Of a DNA stretch of 64,000 bases, positions 27,041 to 40,752 are shown piece by piece (the first letter of the stretch is position 1; each line of letters starts with the position of its first letter). The stretch covers positions 1,364,001 through 1,428,000 of the forward strand of contig PQWQ01000002.1 in the NCBI GenBank assembly GCA_002943765.1. Reading direction: 5' to 3'. The position numbers and the translations under genes are program-made. Source of the stretch: Psoroptes ovis (Eukaryota > Arthropoda > Arachnida > Sarcoptiformes > Psoroptidae). The notes beneath the pieces are model-generated. The model saw only the letters and a list, made by a program, of their open reading frames with translations. It searched no databases and was not told where the DNA came from.

Positions 27041-29216
27041 CGATTTTCATCGAATTGAATTTTTTTTCAAATTTTCATCCATTTTCATTGAAAATGTGAA
27101 AAAAAATCAAATCTTTGAAACAATCGATCATCAATGTTTATTTCCATATAATTGATCATATAATGATCAACTAAAAAAATTAATCGGATGTAAAATCAAA
27201 GTTTAATTCTTTTTTTTCTCGATCAAACATCTTGAATTATTGAAAAACAAACATTTTCCAGCATATTCATTGTTTATGCCACAAAATTTCTGATATGAAT
27301 GCATCGATATCTGCACATCATCATAATGATCGATGTTTGATCTTCTTGTTTGAAATTTGCAAAAATGCAATATTAATATCCGATTTCTGTAATTGATTTG
27401 ATTCAAGAAAAAATCACCTAATAGGCTTTTATAATTTGAAAAAGATTAAATTTTTTAATTTTTAATTTTTATTGACTAAAATCAGCTAAAATTCTTCGAG
27501 AAATTCATCATCATTATCAGTTCCATTAGCTTTAAATGGAAATTCAATTATATCAATTTCAATATAAATAATAACAATTAAAATATCTTAAACAAGATAA
27601 AGATGGTGGTTATGATTATAATAATACAGGCAAAATAATGAACAATATCTAAAAATAACTTTCATTTTTCCTGAACATTTAATTTCACATTTCCATATCA
27701 TTCGGTTTTATTATTATTATTACTATTATCGTTGAATGAAATGAAATTTAATACAAAATGAATGAATGACCATACAATTAAAATTTAAATGATACAAAAG
27801 AAAGATTATTGTTGAAAGCAGATAAAATATCTCACACATCATCAAAACCATTTAAGTGAAACCCTAATCAAGTGAAAATTATCTATTTCTGTGATTTAAA
27901 GCATAAAGAAGAAAAAATTGATGTTTTCCAGATACGATTGTTGTTGTATTTGTGTAGTTTCATAAAGAAAAATAAATGAAACGCTTAAAGCTTCCCATCA
28001 TTAGCATCATCATTTCCGAAATTTTGTTGATGATTATGATAATATTGTACAACAATAATAATAATAATCATAATAATTTGATAATAATAACAAGTTAATT
28101 TTCATTTTCTTTCTTTTGATTTTCCAAAGTCTTTTAGACTACAGCTTCACAATATGAAGCTTTTATGATTATTCTCGAAGAAAAAAAAACTTTGTTTTAT
28201 TTATTTTGTCATAGACAGAGGGGAAATATCAGCATATTTATAAATATCTTCTTCTTTTCTTCACGAATCTCAAGTTAAAAATATCGACAAGTCGAAATGA
28301 TAATTTATTTGACCATAAATTAGATAAAATTGAATAATTTGCCACTCGCTGAACTCTCGCATTTTGCTTTAGAAAATTTCCACTTTTAAATTAATTAATT
28401 ATTCATTCATTCATTCATTGATTCAATAAACTCGAATAATTTCATTAATTTTCATTCATTCATTTATCTAGAAATTGTGATTTGAAATTGGAAAAAATTC
28501 ATTATTTATTCAATATTCTATTATCTATCAGCAGTGAATATGATTAAAATAATAATTAACTAATTTTATATTTCTTTAGAAATCTGAATTTCCTTTATTT
28601 TTTTCCATTCAAATCTATTTTGATTTATGCTACTTAAGCATGTGTGTGTATGTGTGCTTGAACATCATAACCATTAATTGTTTAATGATTTGATTCCATT
28701 ATTTTTCGCAATAATCATAAAACGAATCAGAAATTTTGTAAAAAGATTAATCGAACAACAGAAACGGAGTGCAACAATGTGTAAATGTCAAATTTTTAGC
28801 ACTTTTTTTAAACGATAACAATAGCTAATGGTCAAAAAAAAAAGGTGTTAAACAAATGGTATGGTAAAGTATTATCAATATTTTCATGATTATTATTATT
28901 ACCATGAACAATTGATGCCCGATTTTGCGAATAAATTATCACCATTAAACGATCAATGATCAACGATGCTGCTGTCAACAACAGGCCAACAGATATTTTG
29001 GACACCTGTTGATCGCTGTTATTATTATTCCAATTATTTTTATACACACACGAAATACACATTTAAAAATTATTCGAAAAAAAATGTAAAACTGTAAAAT
29101 TTATGATTTTATTATTCTTATTATTACGATTATTATGTGTTTTTTAATGATGACAGTGTGTGTTTTGATATAAATTTTAGATATTCTACTTAAATAATGA
29201 TAATATTTTACGCTAA

Positions 29217-29236
29217 CACACACACACACACACACA
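29217..29236. repeat. (CA)10 microsatellite
   Basis: An uninterrupted CA dinucleotide tract in intergenic DNA. Confidence 0.9.
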
Positions 29237-32200
29237 ACAGCAAAACATATAATCATTATTATTATTATGATTTGAAATTGTCATTATCAAATGAAAATAA
29301 CCATTTGAATGAAACTCAAATGAATGAATGAAATAAACACATCTAAAAACATTTGAAAATGTTAAAAAATAAAAAACAATGTAAAATAAATGGCAAAAAA
29401 AAAAAAAAATACCACTGTGTTATTATTATATTAAATATTATTACTATCATTATCCATCATCATTATTTTCTGTGATGATGACCAAAATGGAACAAATGCA
29501 AAAAAAAAAATTCAAGATTTAAAAGGTTTAATTTTGAGTTTAAATTGAAGTGTTATTTCATTTCAATTTTTTTTCGTTAAAATTGAAGATCATCAACATT
29601 TGTTTATTCATCCGTATTTTCGTTTTGTTTTGTTGTCGTTGTCGTTTGTAATTTAAATTAATCTTCTTTTTTTTCATTTTTTAAATAAAATAAAATTTGT
29701 CTTAAATCATGCTTTCCGATCCAATAAATTTTTTTCTTCATTTTTTTCATTTAATAAATGATCATAGATAAAACAGTTTTATTTTTTTGATAAATAAATT
29801 TTAAATGTAAATTTATTTTTTCACCTGTCAACCGTATGAATATAAATTTTTTTAATTTTTCAAGTAAAAATAAAATTTTTTTTAGGTAAAAACTGTGTCA
29901 TTATGAATCAACCAAAATATAATGTTGTTGAACGATTACCATATTATTATTTATAAATTCATTGGTTGATTTATTTATTCATTCATTTCGATGGTTTTAT
30001 GGTAATCATCAAAATGGTAAAAATAATCCTTGATAAAATCGTCTTGACAAAATTATCATTGAATTATCTTAAAAGAAAAAAATTATGTTTAGTTTAATCT
30101 ATAATCTTGAATAAATGATAATGAAATAATTATAGAATCTGTCGAAGATTCATAATTAGAAGTTGTTTGAAGTAATTATTTTTTCAAAGAAAATATTCAT
30201 ATTTTTCATTGATAAAAAATTTGGTTCAAAAGATTTGTGCTAAAAGATCATCATCCTTTTATCGGATGATAAACACAGAAGTACAGCGATTTTCATCGTG
30301 ATAATACGAACAACATTAGTTTTTTTCTTCGTCAAATGACTAATCATCTTACTTATATTTTTCTTTTTGATAATCAAAAATTCAAAAGTTTACAGGCAAA
30401 AAAAAAATTTTCCTTATTTGTCCTTCATATCATATTGAAAACGATGAGTTTAAACTTTAATATTTGCGCAGAATAATTAATCTGTCGAATGAATTGTTGT
30501 TGATCACATCGATTCGTAACACACAAATACACAATTTTTTGCTTTTTCAGATACAGGAAAATATTGGAAAAAAAATTAAACAATTATTTGATTGTTATTC
30601 AAAGTTTTTAATTTCATTTTTCTTTATGTAAAATATTGGTCATTTGTCATTAATAATAAATGAAAAATATGAATCGATCAATATCCTTTTGACCCTTTCA
30701 ATGATATGATGATAATAAGCAATTGATCTTTTGAAATGATTAGAAAAAAATAATCTCATTCAAACTGTGTATGCGTGTGATCTATCGTATTGATTCGTAG
30801 ATTTTTGTATTTATTTATTATTATTTGAATTTATTCATTTGATCAATTCAATCGAAAGTATTGTCAAGTATTTTGATTCGACAAGTCGATAGCCTTAGAG
30901 AAAATATCATTTTGAATCGATTTGAATAAAGGACCATTGTTATTATTATGATTATTATCATAATCAAAGATTATAAACTCGATTCAAATATTTTAAATTC
31001 AAATTTTCTCCTTTATCGTTTCGTTTTTCTTCTTCAATCAATCAATCAAACATTGACAAATTAAGAAAATTTATCAGCTTACATATATCTTTCAAATATA
31101 TTAATTATTTAGTTATCATGATAAAAACACGAGAAAACAAAAATTGAAACATTCACGTTTGAAAATTGAATAAACATATCTTCGAAAAATTTGATAGAAA
31201 AGTTTCAATTATCGTTTGATTTTGATTTGATTGATATTATTATTACATTATCATTATTATTGTTGCAATCATAATCAATATTATCTATCATTAAAGTGGA
31301 TTAACATTTGAATTGAATTGAAATTGAAAAAAAAATATTTAAATGTGTTTATATTAAACGAATCGTTTATCGATCTTTAACGCAATCGATAAGATTTGAA
31401 ACTTAAAATAACAGTTTTATGAAATACGTTATCATTGATTTTTTCAAATCTTGAAATTTATTATATAATCATCAGTAACAGTTGTTGTTGTTGTTGTTAA
31501 TGATGTTGAACGATGTTTGAGTCATATCTTTGAATCAAACGATTTACTTTTCTTTCGTTGCTGTTAATGTTATGATTATATGTGATTATGAATGAACAAA
31601 TAAATCTTGACCTTTCTTATTTGCCATTCATCTGTTTTATTTATTCGAACATCATTGAACGAATGAATGAATGAATGGATGAATGAACGAAAATTCGGCA
31701 CAAATGTGTAAAATAATAATAATAACAATCATGATCATTTTATATGATGAAAAAATAAATAAATAAGTTTTACTTTCTATATTACAAACTTGATATGGCA
31801 AAGAAAAAATAATAATAATGATGATTGCATATGCTTATGCCTGTTGCATAAAAGGTTTGTCATTCACGATTTATCTTAATCATCTCTTCATCATCGTCAT
31901 CATCATTTATTTTTCGCGTTACAAATCTTTATACATGTTTACACACACTGCTAATACAAAGCTGGTACATCTTGTCACTTTTTACTTTTAGCAATAATTT
32001 CATTCCTATTATTTTCAATTATTCAATAATATCAACATATATTTCGTATATATTTTTTGTCCACCTGTGTTAACTTTCATATCATTATCATGATTATTAT
32101 TATTATCATTATAAACCTAAAAATTGAGATAAGCATTACAAATTTTGCCGTTTTTTGAAATGATCGGATGGAGATTAGTTGGATAAATTTTATCATTTCT

Positions 32201-35070
32201 GATTGTTTTTATTTTGTGATCATATTTAGTCATTTTACAAATTCTAAAAAGTTGTAGCTCGAAGCGACTACAAATTAAAATTTAAAAATTGGAAAAAAAA
32301 ATGAGCAGATGATGATAAAAGTTCATCATCATCATCATCTAATGGCGATGAACATGAAAGATAATTTGTTTCAGATAAAAATGATGATGATGATGATGAT
32401 GATTTGAACAGAACAAATATGAACAACAGTAAATGACTGATAATTTAATTGATTATTAAAATTAAATTTCTTTTTTTTTCTTTGTTGAAAATACAAATTA
32501 ATTTATTACAGCCTCACTACAGTTGAATAAATTATAATTATTATTATAATTTTTTCCAATTTTTTCCAACTGATAACGCTAATAATATTATTATCTTTGA
32601 GGAAAAAAAGCGAAAAACTTTCATATTTTTCCATGATAATTTTACAATTTTATTATCATAAAATTCATTTGTCATTTAAATTTGATGGTTTACAAGTGAT
32701 AAATCCGGTTTTTGCTCGTTTTGAAATAACGGAGCATAAAATAACACCTGACCATCAAATAACAGATTAATAACTGATTGACACGATAATCGACAAATGA
32801 ATTATTGAAACAAATAAATTTTTTAAAAAATGGTTCAACGGTCATCGCTCAAAATTATCATCGAAGCAATAATTTGTCTTTTTCAAATATAAAACAAACA
32901 AAATATTTTTATATTGGCCACGAGCAATTGCAACGAATTTATAAGTGATCAACAGGTGTTTGTTTTTTGTTTTTGTTCTTTTCTTCTGCCGACACAATAA
33001 GAATTATTATTATTTTTATTTCATTATTGATAATGAGAATCTTTGAACCGAAACAATACATGTCAGAAAATGTCGAATGAATGAAAAAACAAAATAAAAT
33101 TTGTCATTTTTGATCTAAAATAAAGCAAAAATAAGAAAATGAATTTGAATACGAAATAATCCATCAAAAATGATGAATGATCTTTTTAAATGAATCAAAA
33201 TGATCATTTTTTGATGATTACGATGATTATGATCATCATCATAATGTCATTGCACACACATATACTCTTAAATAATAATAATGGTCATTTATCATTTAAA
33301 TTTCTTATTATTATTATTATTATTGTCGTTATCGTCGATTCATCATAATCATTAAGATTATTAAACAATTGGATCAGATTGTTATCTGTGTGTATCGGTC
33401 AAGTTATCTTTATTTTTTCCTTGATCATCATCATCTTAGTTTTGTAGTCATTGTTATAATGATTTTAGACATAAAACAAAATGTGAATACAAGAACAATA
33501 TGGAAAAAAAACATGTGTAACAATTGATTTTTTCACAAGAACTTTACATATTTTAACTTAATTCCATTGAATTCAATTCATTTCATTCTGATACCATTTA
33601 TCCGCTGACAGACACAGACAGACAAAAATGAAGAAATTAACAATTTTTTCAAAATCAACTCTTTGAATTAATGTTTCTAACATTTTCATAATCTTTTTGT
33701 ATGTGTCTGTGTCTGTGTGTGAGCGTATATTTTTAAAATGGTGTGACAATTGCAATACAATTGTAATTGTATTCCATGTTAAGATGTTTCTTATGAATAA
33801 CAGCCAACAAATAATGCAGCGTGAATTTAAATTTTAAAAAATTCAACAATGATACTTGACGATTATGTTTCCACCATTATCCAACATCATTAAGCATCAA
33901 CAACAATAAAAGAAATAGACAAAAATGACAGGTATTAAAGTTTATGCAAAAATTAGCTGATTATTTTGTGTGTCTGTGTGCATGTAAGAGCTGTTTATCA
34001 TCATTTGAATATGCATAAATTTACGCGAAAAATTAGCGAAAAAATTTTACTTTTTTTTAAATTTTTTCCGGTATTTTCATTGTATTTTATTGTCGTTATT
34101 GTCGCTATCGTTGTCGTTATCATCATTATATCATTTGATAAGCATTAGCTTATATGCAAATCAACAACAACAACAACAACAGCAAAAAAAACAAATAAAT
34201 GACAAAAATGGTTGTAAAAGTACAAATCTTTTACAGGCTAAATTATTATACAATAAATAATTGAAGGTAAAATAATTTGAAAATAATTTATTCGACATTA
34301 ATTTTTTTTTGTTCGAATTTCGAGATGTTTTTGGCTGTCGTTTCTTTTTGGAACCAAAAATGAAATTATGTACAATGAAAGGGAAAAAAGGGAAACTTTT
34401 ACCATGAATAATGCAAAGCAAAAAAGTAATCATGATTTAAAAGTGATTTGAAATTGACTTGAAGGAAAAAAACTAAGAAACAAATTAATAGAGTAAAGAG
34501 TACCATAGAAATTAATACCGAATTTGTGTTCTCTCTCTTCATTTGAAATGAGATTAATTTCTTTGGATTTTCATATTTTTTCTGATAATTTCTTCTTAAA
34601 GAGAATGAAGCAATGAACAACGACGACGATATGGATTTTTGAAATTTTATTTTTTATTTTTTTTTTTTCGCGTAAAACAGCATCAACATCAGCAACAACA
34701 AGACACAAATGTATCAATTGAATCATGATGATGATGGTCTATACTGGATTATCGACGATTTTTTTTAATTTCATTTAAATTTTTTTCTTTTGGTTGTTTT
34801 GATTTAATTTTACCACTTTCATTTTGAAATCATTATTAAATATGATGTGATGTGAACATCAATCATGTATTTGATAGTACTTGTTAATGTTAGTGTGTGC
34901 ATTTGTGAATAAAATCAATCAAAATTTAAATTTTAAATTTTTTATGAATGAATATTTAATGGTTAAAAAATTTCAAAACTATCAATTTTGCCATATATCA
35001 CAATGTTTTTCTAATGAATTTTATTGAATTGATTCATTCTTAATTTGATTCGTAGTTTTTAATTTTCAAA

Positions 35071-37280
35071 ATGATTTCACGCCGTAAAATAATATCAAAA
35101 TCTGAAGATTCATCATCCAATTCTTCATCGACATCATCATCATCGGATAATCTTTATAAACATTCAGATGTAATTGATCATTCATATAATCATCATTCGA
35201 ATCAATATCATCCTCATCATAATCACAATCACCACCATCTTCATCCTCATCATCATCACCATCATCATAATGAAGAAGATCCTTATAGCGGTGATGTTGA
35301 TGATGAAGAAGAAATTGATTTAGATGATGATCATAATACATTAAATAATTCTAATAATAGCAATTATAATGTCGATGATGAAGACGATGATGATGATGAA
35401 AATGTTTGGCATAATTTTCAACAATTGATCAATGTAATAATCAACACAAATTTTCTTCAATTGAATATTGGTTCTGATTTTCTGATGAAAATTAATTTGA
35501 TTCGATTTTCTTTTTGTAAAAAATTTAGGATCAATTACAAGAAATTCGTAATAAATGGAATCAAATCGATGATGAAATATGGGCAAAAATAATTTGCTTC
35601 GAAAGAAATCGCCGAATCGCCAAAGCATATGCACGATCACAAGTAATATCGATCACTGGTTCAGATCGTGGTTTCGATGGTTATCGTATCGGTTTGAATG
35701 GTTTTCCAAATCCAAAACGTGATTACGAAGTACAAATGATCAAAGAACAAATTCGTTCGGTAAAGAAAAAATTTCATTGTTTTTTAAGAACTTATAATCT
35801 AAATATAACTTTTTACAAATGAAAATCAATAATTTTTACTTGCTTGATAATAGAAATTAATCTTTATCTTCTTATTTTTTAGGGATTTAAAATAAAAATC
35901 GATGATTTAGGCAACGTTCACATTAAAAGAGTGGGCAGATGTCCAATATTTGTCAGTTCACCAAACGAAGATATTGATTATTTCAGCAATTATCAAAAAC
36001 AGCAACAAAAATCAATGATTTCATTGGAAGCAAATAAACCTCAATTAATGTTTGATTTTAAAAAATTTCAACAATCAATGATTAAAATTTTGACACAACA
36101 ACAACAAGTACAACATCAACAACAGCAACAACAAAAAGCAAAACATCATTCGAGACAACGTATCAATAGTTTATACAATTCATCATCACAATTTTCATCT
36201 TCATTATTAGAAAATCAATGTGTACATCAAATACAATTAATGGTTTATAATGAAAATCATCATCAATATCTTCGTCATCCATGTTGGATATTATTGATCA
36301 ATATTGTTGCCCTAGATTTATTCTGGTCAAAATTCAAACAAAATGATCCGATGATTTGTCGGAAATTACTTTCGACTGATTTGATTGCAGCCAATAATGA
36401 TCAAAATTTCACTCAAAACAATCTTCATCGTCATCATCGCAAATGCAATGTACCGGTGAAAACAAGAAATCCATTATTCAATCCATATACTGATAATGAA
36501 GATGATGGTTCTGTAAATAATAATGATAATAATTATTGCGAAAATAATAATGAAATTCAAAGAATTCATTGCTCGAATGATTGTTACGATATTAGACGTG
36601 CTAAAATTGCATCAGATGATCTATATTATTGTGGTTATGCTGCCAAAATATCAAACACAAATAAACAACAGTCCAAAAAACCACAAATGCAATCGTCGAA
36701 CATTCCGATGCCAAACAAAGCTAAATCACCATTAAAAACAACATCATCGATACCGATATTGAATTTAGCATACTTTGAAAATAATTTAGGAAAGAGGACA
36801 GATAACAATAATAATGATAATAGATCGCAATCATCATTGCCAACAAAAACAAAATCACGTTACATTCCTGTACGACCAAATCCAATGAAACAATTGCCAA
36901 TATTCAATCGAATTGGACTGGAACAAAGCAAACGTCTTTTTTTTTCATCACATCAATTATCGATTAATAATGATAGTGGTCATTCTTCGAATGAGCAATC
37001 AATATTAAAACATTCTGATTCTGAATTGAAAAAATACTCCGGATCATCATCATGTCATTCAAATCATACAAAATATTCATCATCATCAGCATCATCCACA
37101 ACTTCATCGATAACATCATATGCTCCGAACAATAATAATAATCAACAGCGACAAAGATATAATCGTCATAATCATAATCATAACATAAATCAATATAATC
37201 GCTATAATCAATCATCAAAACTTAATTATCGTATGAAACAAACATATCGTTCTACAAATGATTTATCATGTAATTTGTAA
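35071..37280 (+). CDS. exp: Expansion-like protein with Smad-type MH2 domain
   Basis: Resembles Drosophila Expansion, a cytoplasmic protein with a Smad-like MH2 fold needed for tracheal tube shape and chitin organisation. Three exons, 35071-35433, 35529-35759 and 35883-37280 (introns 95 and 123 nt), give 663 aa. Residues 1-120 are low complexity (Ser, His and acidic runs). The conserved core covers the end of exon 1 through exon 3: ERNRRIAKAYARSQV, GFDGYRIGLNGFPNPKRD, GFKIKIDDLGNVHIKR, FKKFQQSMIKI near 245 and HPCWILLINIVALDL near 330. DDLYYCGYAAKI near 445 also matches the insect family. Gln, Asn and Ser runs separate these blocks and fill the C-terminus. No DNA-binding MH1 domain and no C-terminal SSxS receptor-phosphorylation motif are seen, so a receptor Smad is unlikely. 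Family assignment is from recalled motifs; the first exon is the least certain. Confidence 0.8.
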
Positions 37281-38149
37281 TTAATTGATGATCACTTACC
37301 GATTATTGACATTGATGATTTTCGATATCGATGTCATTATCAATATCGAAACACTTGATACACTTATAAATAGACAAACATACAAAAAATTAAATTATCA
37401 ATATATTTAAACAAAATTGTTATTTCAAATGATTTTTATGTGTGATTGCCATTATCATTATCATTAAAATATTTAACTCTGATAATTAATTGTTCCATTT
37501 TACCATTTATTTATCATTGCATTTCAATCATTAATCACTGACAATTTCTGAAATGTCATTTCCCCCAATAATATTTGATTAGTGGTTGACTAATTGGTCA
37601 AAAACTGAATAATTTGCTTAAAAATAGGCAGGCAAATCATTGAAAATTCTCACGATCATTAGTGATATAATGTTGCTGCACATTTGACCATTTAAAATTT
37701 TTAGTGTGGCTGAATTGGCTATATTTTAAAAATATAGTTTAAAACATTGGCAACAGATTGTGCCACATGATTTCTTCACGGTTAATGATATTTCAAGCAA
37801 GTTGAGTATATTTTTTAATTCAGTTTTGAATAACAAAATTTCATAATTTAATCGTGAGTAAAAAATATTTGAGCCAAAATTTTTATTAATAGAATTGATC
37901 AAAGCATAGATATATGTAAAACGTGATCAATACTTTTGTTTATTTTGCATTTTTACAAACATTTGCAAATTATTATTTAATAAAAAAATTTTGCTTACTT
38001 AATTTTGAATTGTTTTTTCATTTGAATATCGAATAATTGATTTTGAATTTTAATAAAATTATTGAATTTATTATTCATCTAAATTTTTAATTGATTGATT
38101 TTTCATTTGTTTTGATCAGATTTTTCCTTTCAAAAAAAAACTAATAAAA
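37281..38149. other. intergenic spacer with a short palindrome
   Basis: No reading frame of interest. At 37719-37737 there is a perfect inverted repeat with 9-nt arms (CTATATTTT/AAAATATAG). The spacer should hold the 3' UTR of the Expansion-like gene and the promoter of the nucleotidyltransferase gene. Confidence 0.5.
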
Positions 38150-39292
38150 ATGATAGAACCTATTGATATACCAGATATCATCGCACCGTATCAAAATTTA
38201 AGTGTTGATGAACGATTATTGGTTAAACGTAAAGAATTCAACGAAATTTTATCGAATATAAAAATGAAATCAAATCAAAATGTATTGTATTATGAAATAT
38301 TAAATTACTTAAAGGAAAAGTTATTATTACCGAAACCACTCGTCGATCAAAGACGAAAAATGATAGATCAATTAGAAAATTTATTGAACAATCATAAATT
38401 CAAATGTAAACTTCAAATATATGGGTCGATCGATGCCGGTTTAGCATTTAAAGACAATTCTGATATCGATGTGTTTGTAAATATTCCAAATTCACGTTTA
38501 AGATGTCAATCATTGACATATTTGTCGGAAGAAAATTTTGAAGAAATTCGCGATCATATGCGTGAAATTAGAAGAATATTAAAAAATAATCATGAAATTT
38601 TATTTCCACATGGTGTAAATGTGGAAACATTATTGAATCGTAATATCCGTGTCCCTTTATTACGTTTGACTGTTTTTAGTGAAATTTGTGAATACAATGA
38701 ATTCTCTGAATTCAATCCATTATCAATCAAGTGTGATTTGAATATTAATTGCGCACTTGGTTTAGCTAACACTCGATTAATTCGTTTGTTTTGTAAATTG
38801 GATGCTCGTTTTATGGCCATCGCGATACTGGTACGCTTATGGGTGAAAAATTTATTACCAGATTATCTTATCATTTCACCATATGCTTCCACTTTATTAG
38901 TTGTATTTTATTTCCAACAAAAATCCATCATACCATCTGTGGATTATTTAATAAAACATTCATCGAATCAATATCGGTTATTTACAAATGGTTGTCGTAC
39001 AGACTTCTGTACTGACTTTAATTTTATCAAAGATAATTTTCCATCTAGCATTTGTAAAGAAAATATACATCAATTATTTATTGGTTTTTTTGAATATTAT
39101 TCTCGATTTGATTTCCATAAAAATTATATATGCACCAATACAGCAAGAATCTTGATCAAAAACAACTATCCAACAAATATTGTTGAACTTTATGATCCAT
39201 TCGATCTAAAACACAATGTTACGAGAAAAGTTAATATTGATCAATTAATTCATCATCTCATACAAGGTTATGAATTATGTAAAAAAATTTAA
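38150..39292 (+). CDS. TUTase-like non-canonical nucleotidyltransferase
   Basis: A Pol beta-superfamily terminal nucleotidyltransferase of the Cid1/TUT/PAPD group, expected to add U or A to RNA 3' ends. It is a single uninterrupted 380-aa frame from ATG 38150. The catalytic core is visible: YGSIDAGLAFKDNSDID (residues 91-107) gives the GS motif and the first two metal-binding aspartates, and IKCDLNIN near 195 gives the third. The PAP/OAS-type central domain follows with NTRLIRLFCKLDARF, RLWVKNLLP and SPYASTLLVVFYFQ. The PAP-associated part holds GFFEYYSRFDF and DPFDLKHNVTRKV, typical of uridylyltransferases. No zinc finger, RRM or clear mitochondrial presequence is seen, so it is a minimal enzyme, and which orthologue it is and which nucleotide it prefers cannot be told. 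It is convergent with the secreted-protein gene 332 bp downstream. Confidence 0.85.
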   Translation: MIEPIDIPDIIAPYQNLSVDERLLVKRKEFNEILSNIKMKSNQNVLYYEILNYLKEKLLLPKPLVDQRRKMIDQLENLLNNHKFKCKLQIYGSIDAGLAFKDNSDIDVFVNIPNSRLRCQSLTYLSEENFEEIRDHMREIRRILKNNHEILFPHGVNVETLLNRNIRVPLLRLTVFSEICEYNEFSEFNPLSIKCDLNINCALGLANTRLIRLFCKLDARFMAIAILVRLWVKNLLPDYLIISPYASTLLVVFYFQQKSIIPSVDYLIKHSSNQYRLFTNGCRTDFCTDFNFIKDNFPSSICKENIHQLFIGFFEYYSRFDFHKNYICTNTARILIKNNYPTNIVELYDPFDLKHNVTRKVNIDQLIHHLIQGYELCKKI

Positions 39293-39624
39293 TTTATTTT
39301 ATTACGAATTTCGATTTTTTTTCAAATAATCTAATCATAATAACTCAAGATGTTCAAAACAAAAAAAAAATTTGATAAATGTTCAAAAACAAAAATTTAA
39401 AAACATTATTACCTCATATTTATTATATTTACAAATAACATTATAAATATTATTAGTATTAAATGACATGTATGTAACGAAAACAAGTAATGTAATTGCT
39501 GCTTACTTATATAAAAACTAATCTTAATGATAATAATTTAAAATTTTGATATATATATAATTTTACTGATAATTCTAACAAATTTTGTATTTTTCTTTTC
39601 TTTTCAATAAAGTTCAAATTCTAA
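39293..39624. other. spacer between two convergent genes
   Basis: Holds the 3' ends of the nucleotidyltransferase gene (+) and the secreted-protein gene (-). A plus-strand AATAAA at 39606-39611 is the best polyadenylation signal for the former. No reading frame of interest. Confidence 0.5.
39606..39611 (+). terminator. candidate poly(A) signal of the nucleotidyltransferase gene
   Basis: AATAAA about 315 nt after the stop codon. Cleavage 10-30 nt later would fall inside the last codons of the opposing gene, which ends at 39625, so the two mRNAs may overlap in antisense. Confidence 0.4.
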
Positions 39625-40752
39625 TTAAGCTGTAATATCATTTATTGGCCATTTTCGTTTCAATGTTGTCGGTATTGTTGAAAATGATGTTGTTTTATAA
39701 TAATAATATGGTATTAGTGTATCATGATCAAAATATCCATATGTCTCTGTGAAGTCTTTTTCATTATCATCATTGTCTTGATATTTTTTGTCCAAAAATG
39801 TTAATGATGATGAAGATTTTCCATGATAATTATTACTATTTGTATTCATATTCATTAAACGATCATGGTTAATAGCTGATTTTTTATTTATAAATTGTGA
39901 TTGTTCATTATTATGATTATTATGTTCGATTAATGATGGATTATTTTGTTGTCGATGGTCGAGCATTGTTGGTGTTAAATGTTCGCTCATCAATGATGAG
40001 GCTTCAGGCGATTGTGATGAAGGTACCAATGATTGTTCATTTGATTGTGGTTCAAATTGTGAAACCGAATATGGCAGTGTTTCTGGAAACAATCCAGGCG
40101 GAGGTTTTTCGCCTATTTTTATCATGCCTAATGATGGATCTCGTTGTACTAAATCTGTTTGAAAATTTTTTAAGTTTTCAATCTTATGCATTTTTTTATA
40201 CTACTAACCTGAATTTATTTTATTCGTATTCAAACCTTTAGTGTTAAGCATTGCTGGCAACAGAAACATTGGAAACTTTCCAAATAATTTTTGAACAAAA
40301 TTATTCCGTGGTCGACTTGATGCTACTGATGGTAATGGAGAAATTGGTTGCATCGATAATAAAGTAGGTTGATCATCATTCATGTTTTCTATAGTCGTTG
40401 ATGATGATGTTGATGGTGGTTGCAGAGAATTTGGTGAATTCAAAATAATTGGTAATCCATTATTGATTGAAATAGGATTTGATTGATGCTTTTGATTTTG
40501 TTGTTGTTGTTTTTGTTCTTTATACATTGTATGTAATTCAGTGAATGTTTGAATGGTCGATAATATTTGTTTGATGCTAATCAATGCTTTCAAGCCATTA
40601 TTCAATAATTCAATTGTATTTTTATCGATTTTAATTGATGGTGCTGATTGTACAACCGGTATCGATGATTCAAATATCAATAAACAAATTATTAGTAATG
40701 TTTTATATTTGAAATGGATCATTATTTGTGATTTGTTTTCGAATGTAATCAT
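39625..40752 (-). CDS. secreted low-complexity protein of unknown function
   Basis: Not recognised. Two exons, 40752-40209 and 40154-39625, are joined over a 54-nt intron (TCAG|GTTAGT to AACAG) with frame kept, giving 357 aa. The N-terminus carries a signal peptide: a basic stretch, the core TLLIICLLIF, and a likely cleavage after VVQSA near residue 37. A second in-frame ATG ten codons downstream gives a more standard length. Residues after the signal form a short helical part (IELLNNGLKALISIKQIL), then Gln, Asn, Pro and Ser-rich sequence. A hydrophobic patch, FPMFLLPAMLNT, sits near residue 165. The C-terminal half has GEKPPPGLFPETLPYSVSQF and is otherwise Asn/Ser-rich. No cysteine pattern is seen. 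It may be a fast-evolving mite-specific secreted protein. Confidence 0.7.

Larger units (their letters stand above)
26642..35070. other. 8.4-kb region without a convincing gene
   Basis: Frames are short and of low complexity. Structures seen: an imperfect short tandem repeat at 26925-27040, a (CA)10 tract at 29217-29236, many ATT/GAT runs, and a possible orphan exon on the minus strand at 29005-28903 with splice-like borders. The region precedes the Expansion-like gene and may hold its promoter and leader exons. An ATTAAA at 26709-26714 could serve FKBP15 polyadenylation. Confidence 0.5.

Noticed and set aside
34161..34433. Frame ending in a Cys run
   Set aside because: The Cys run is a read of a CAA/TTG-type microsatellite in another frame; the rest is low complexity.
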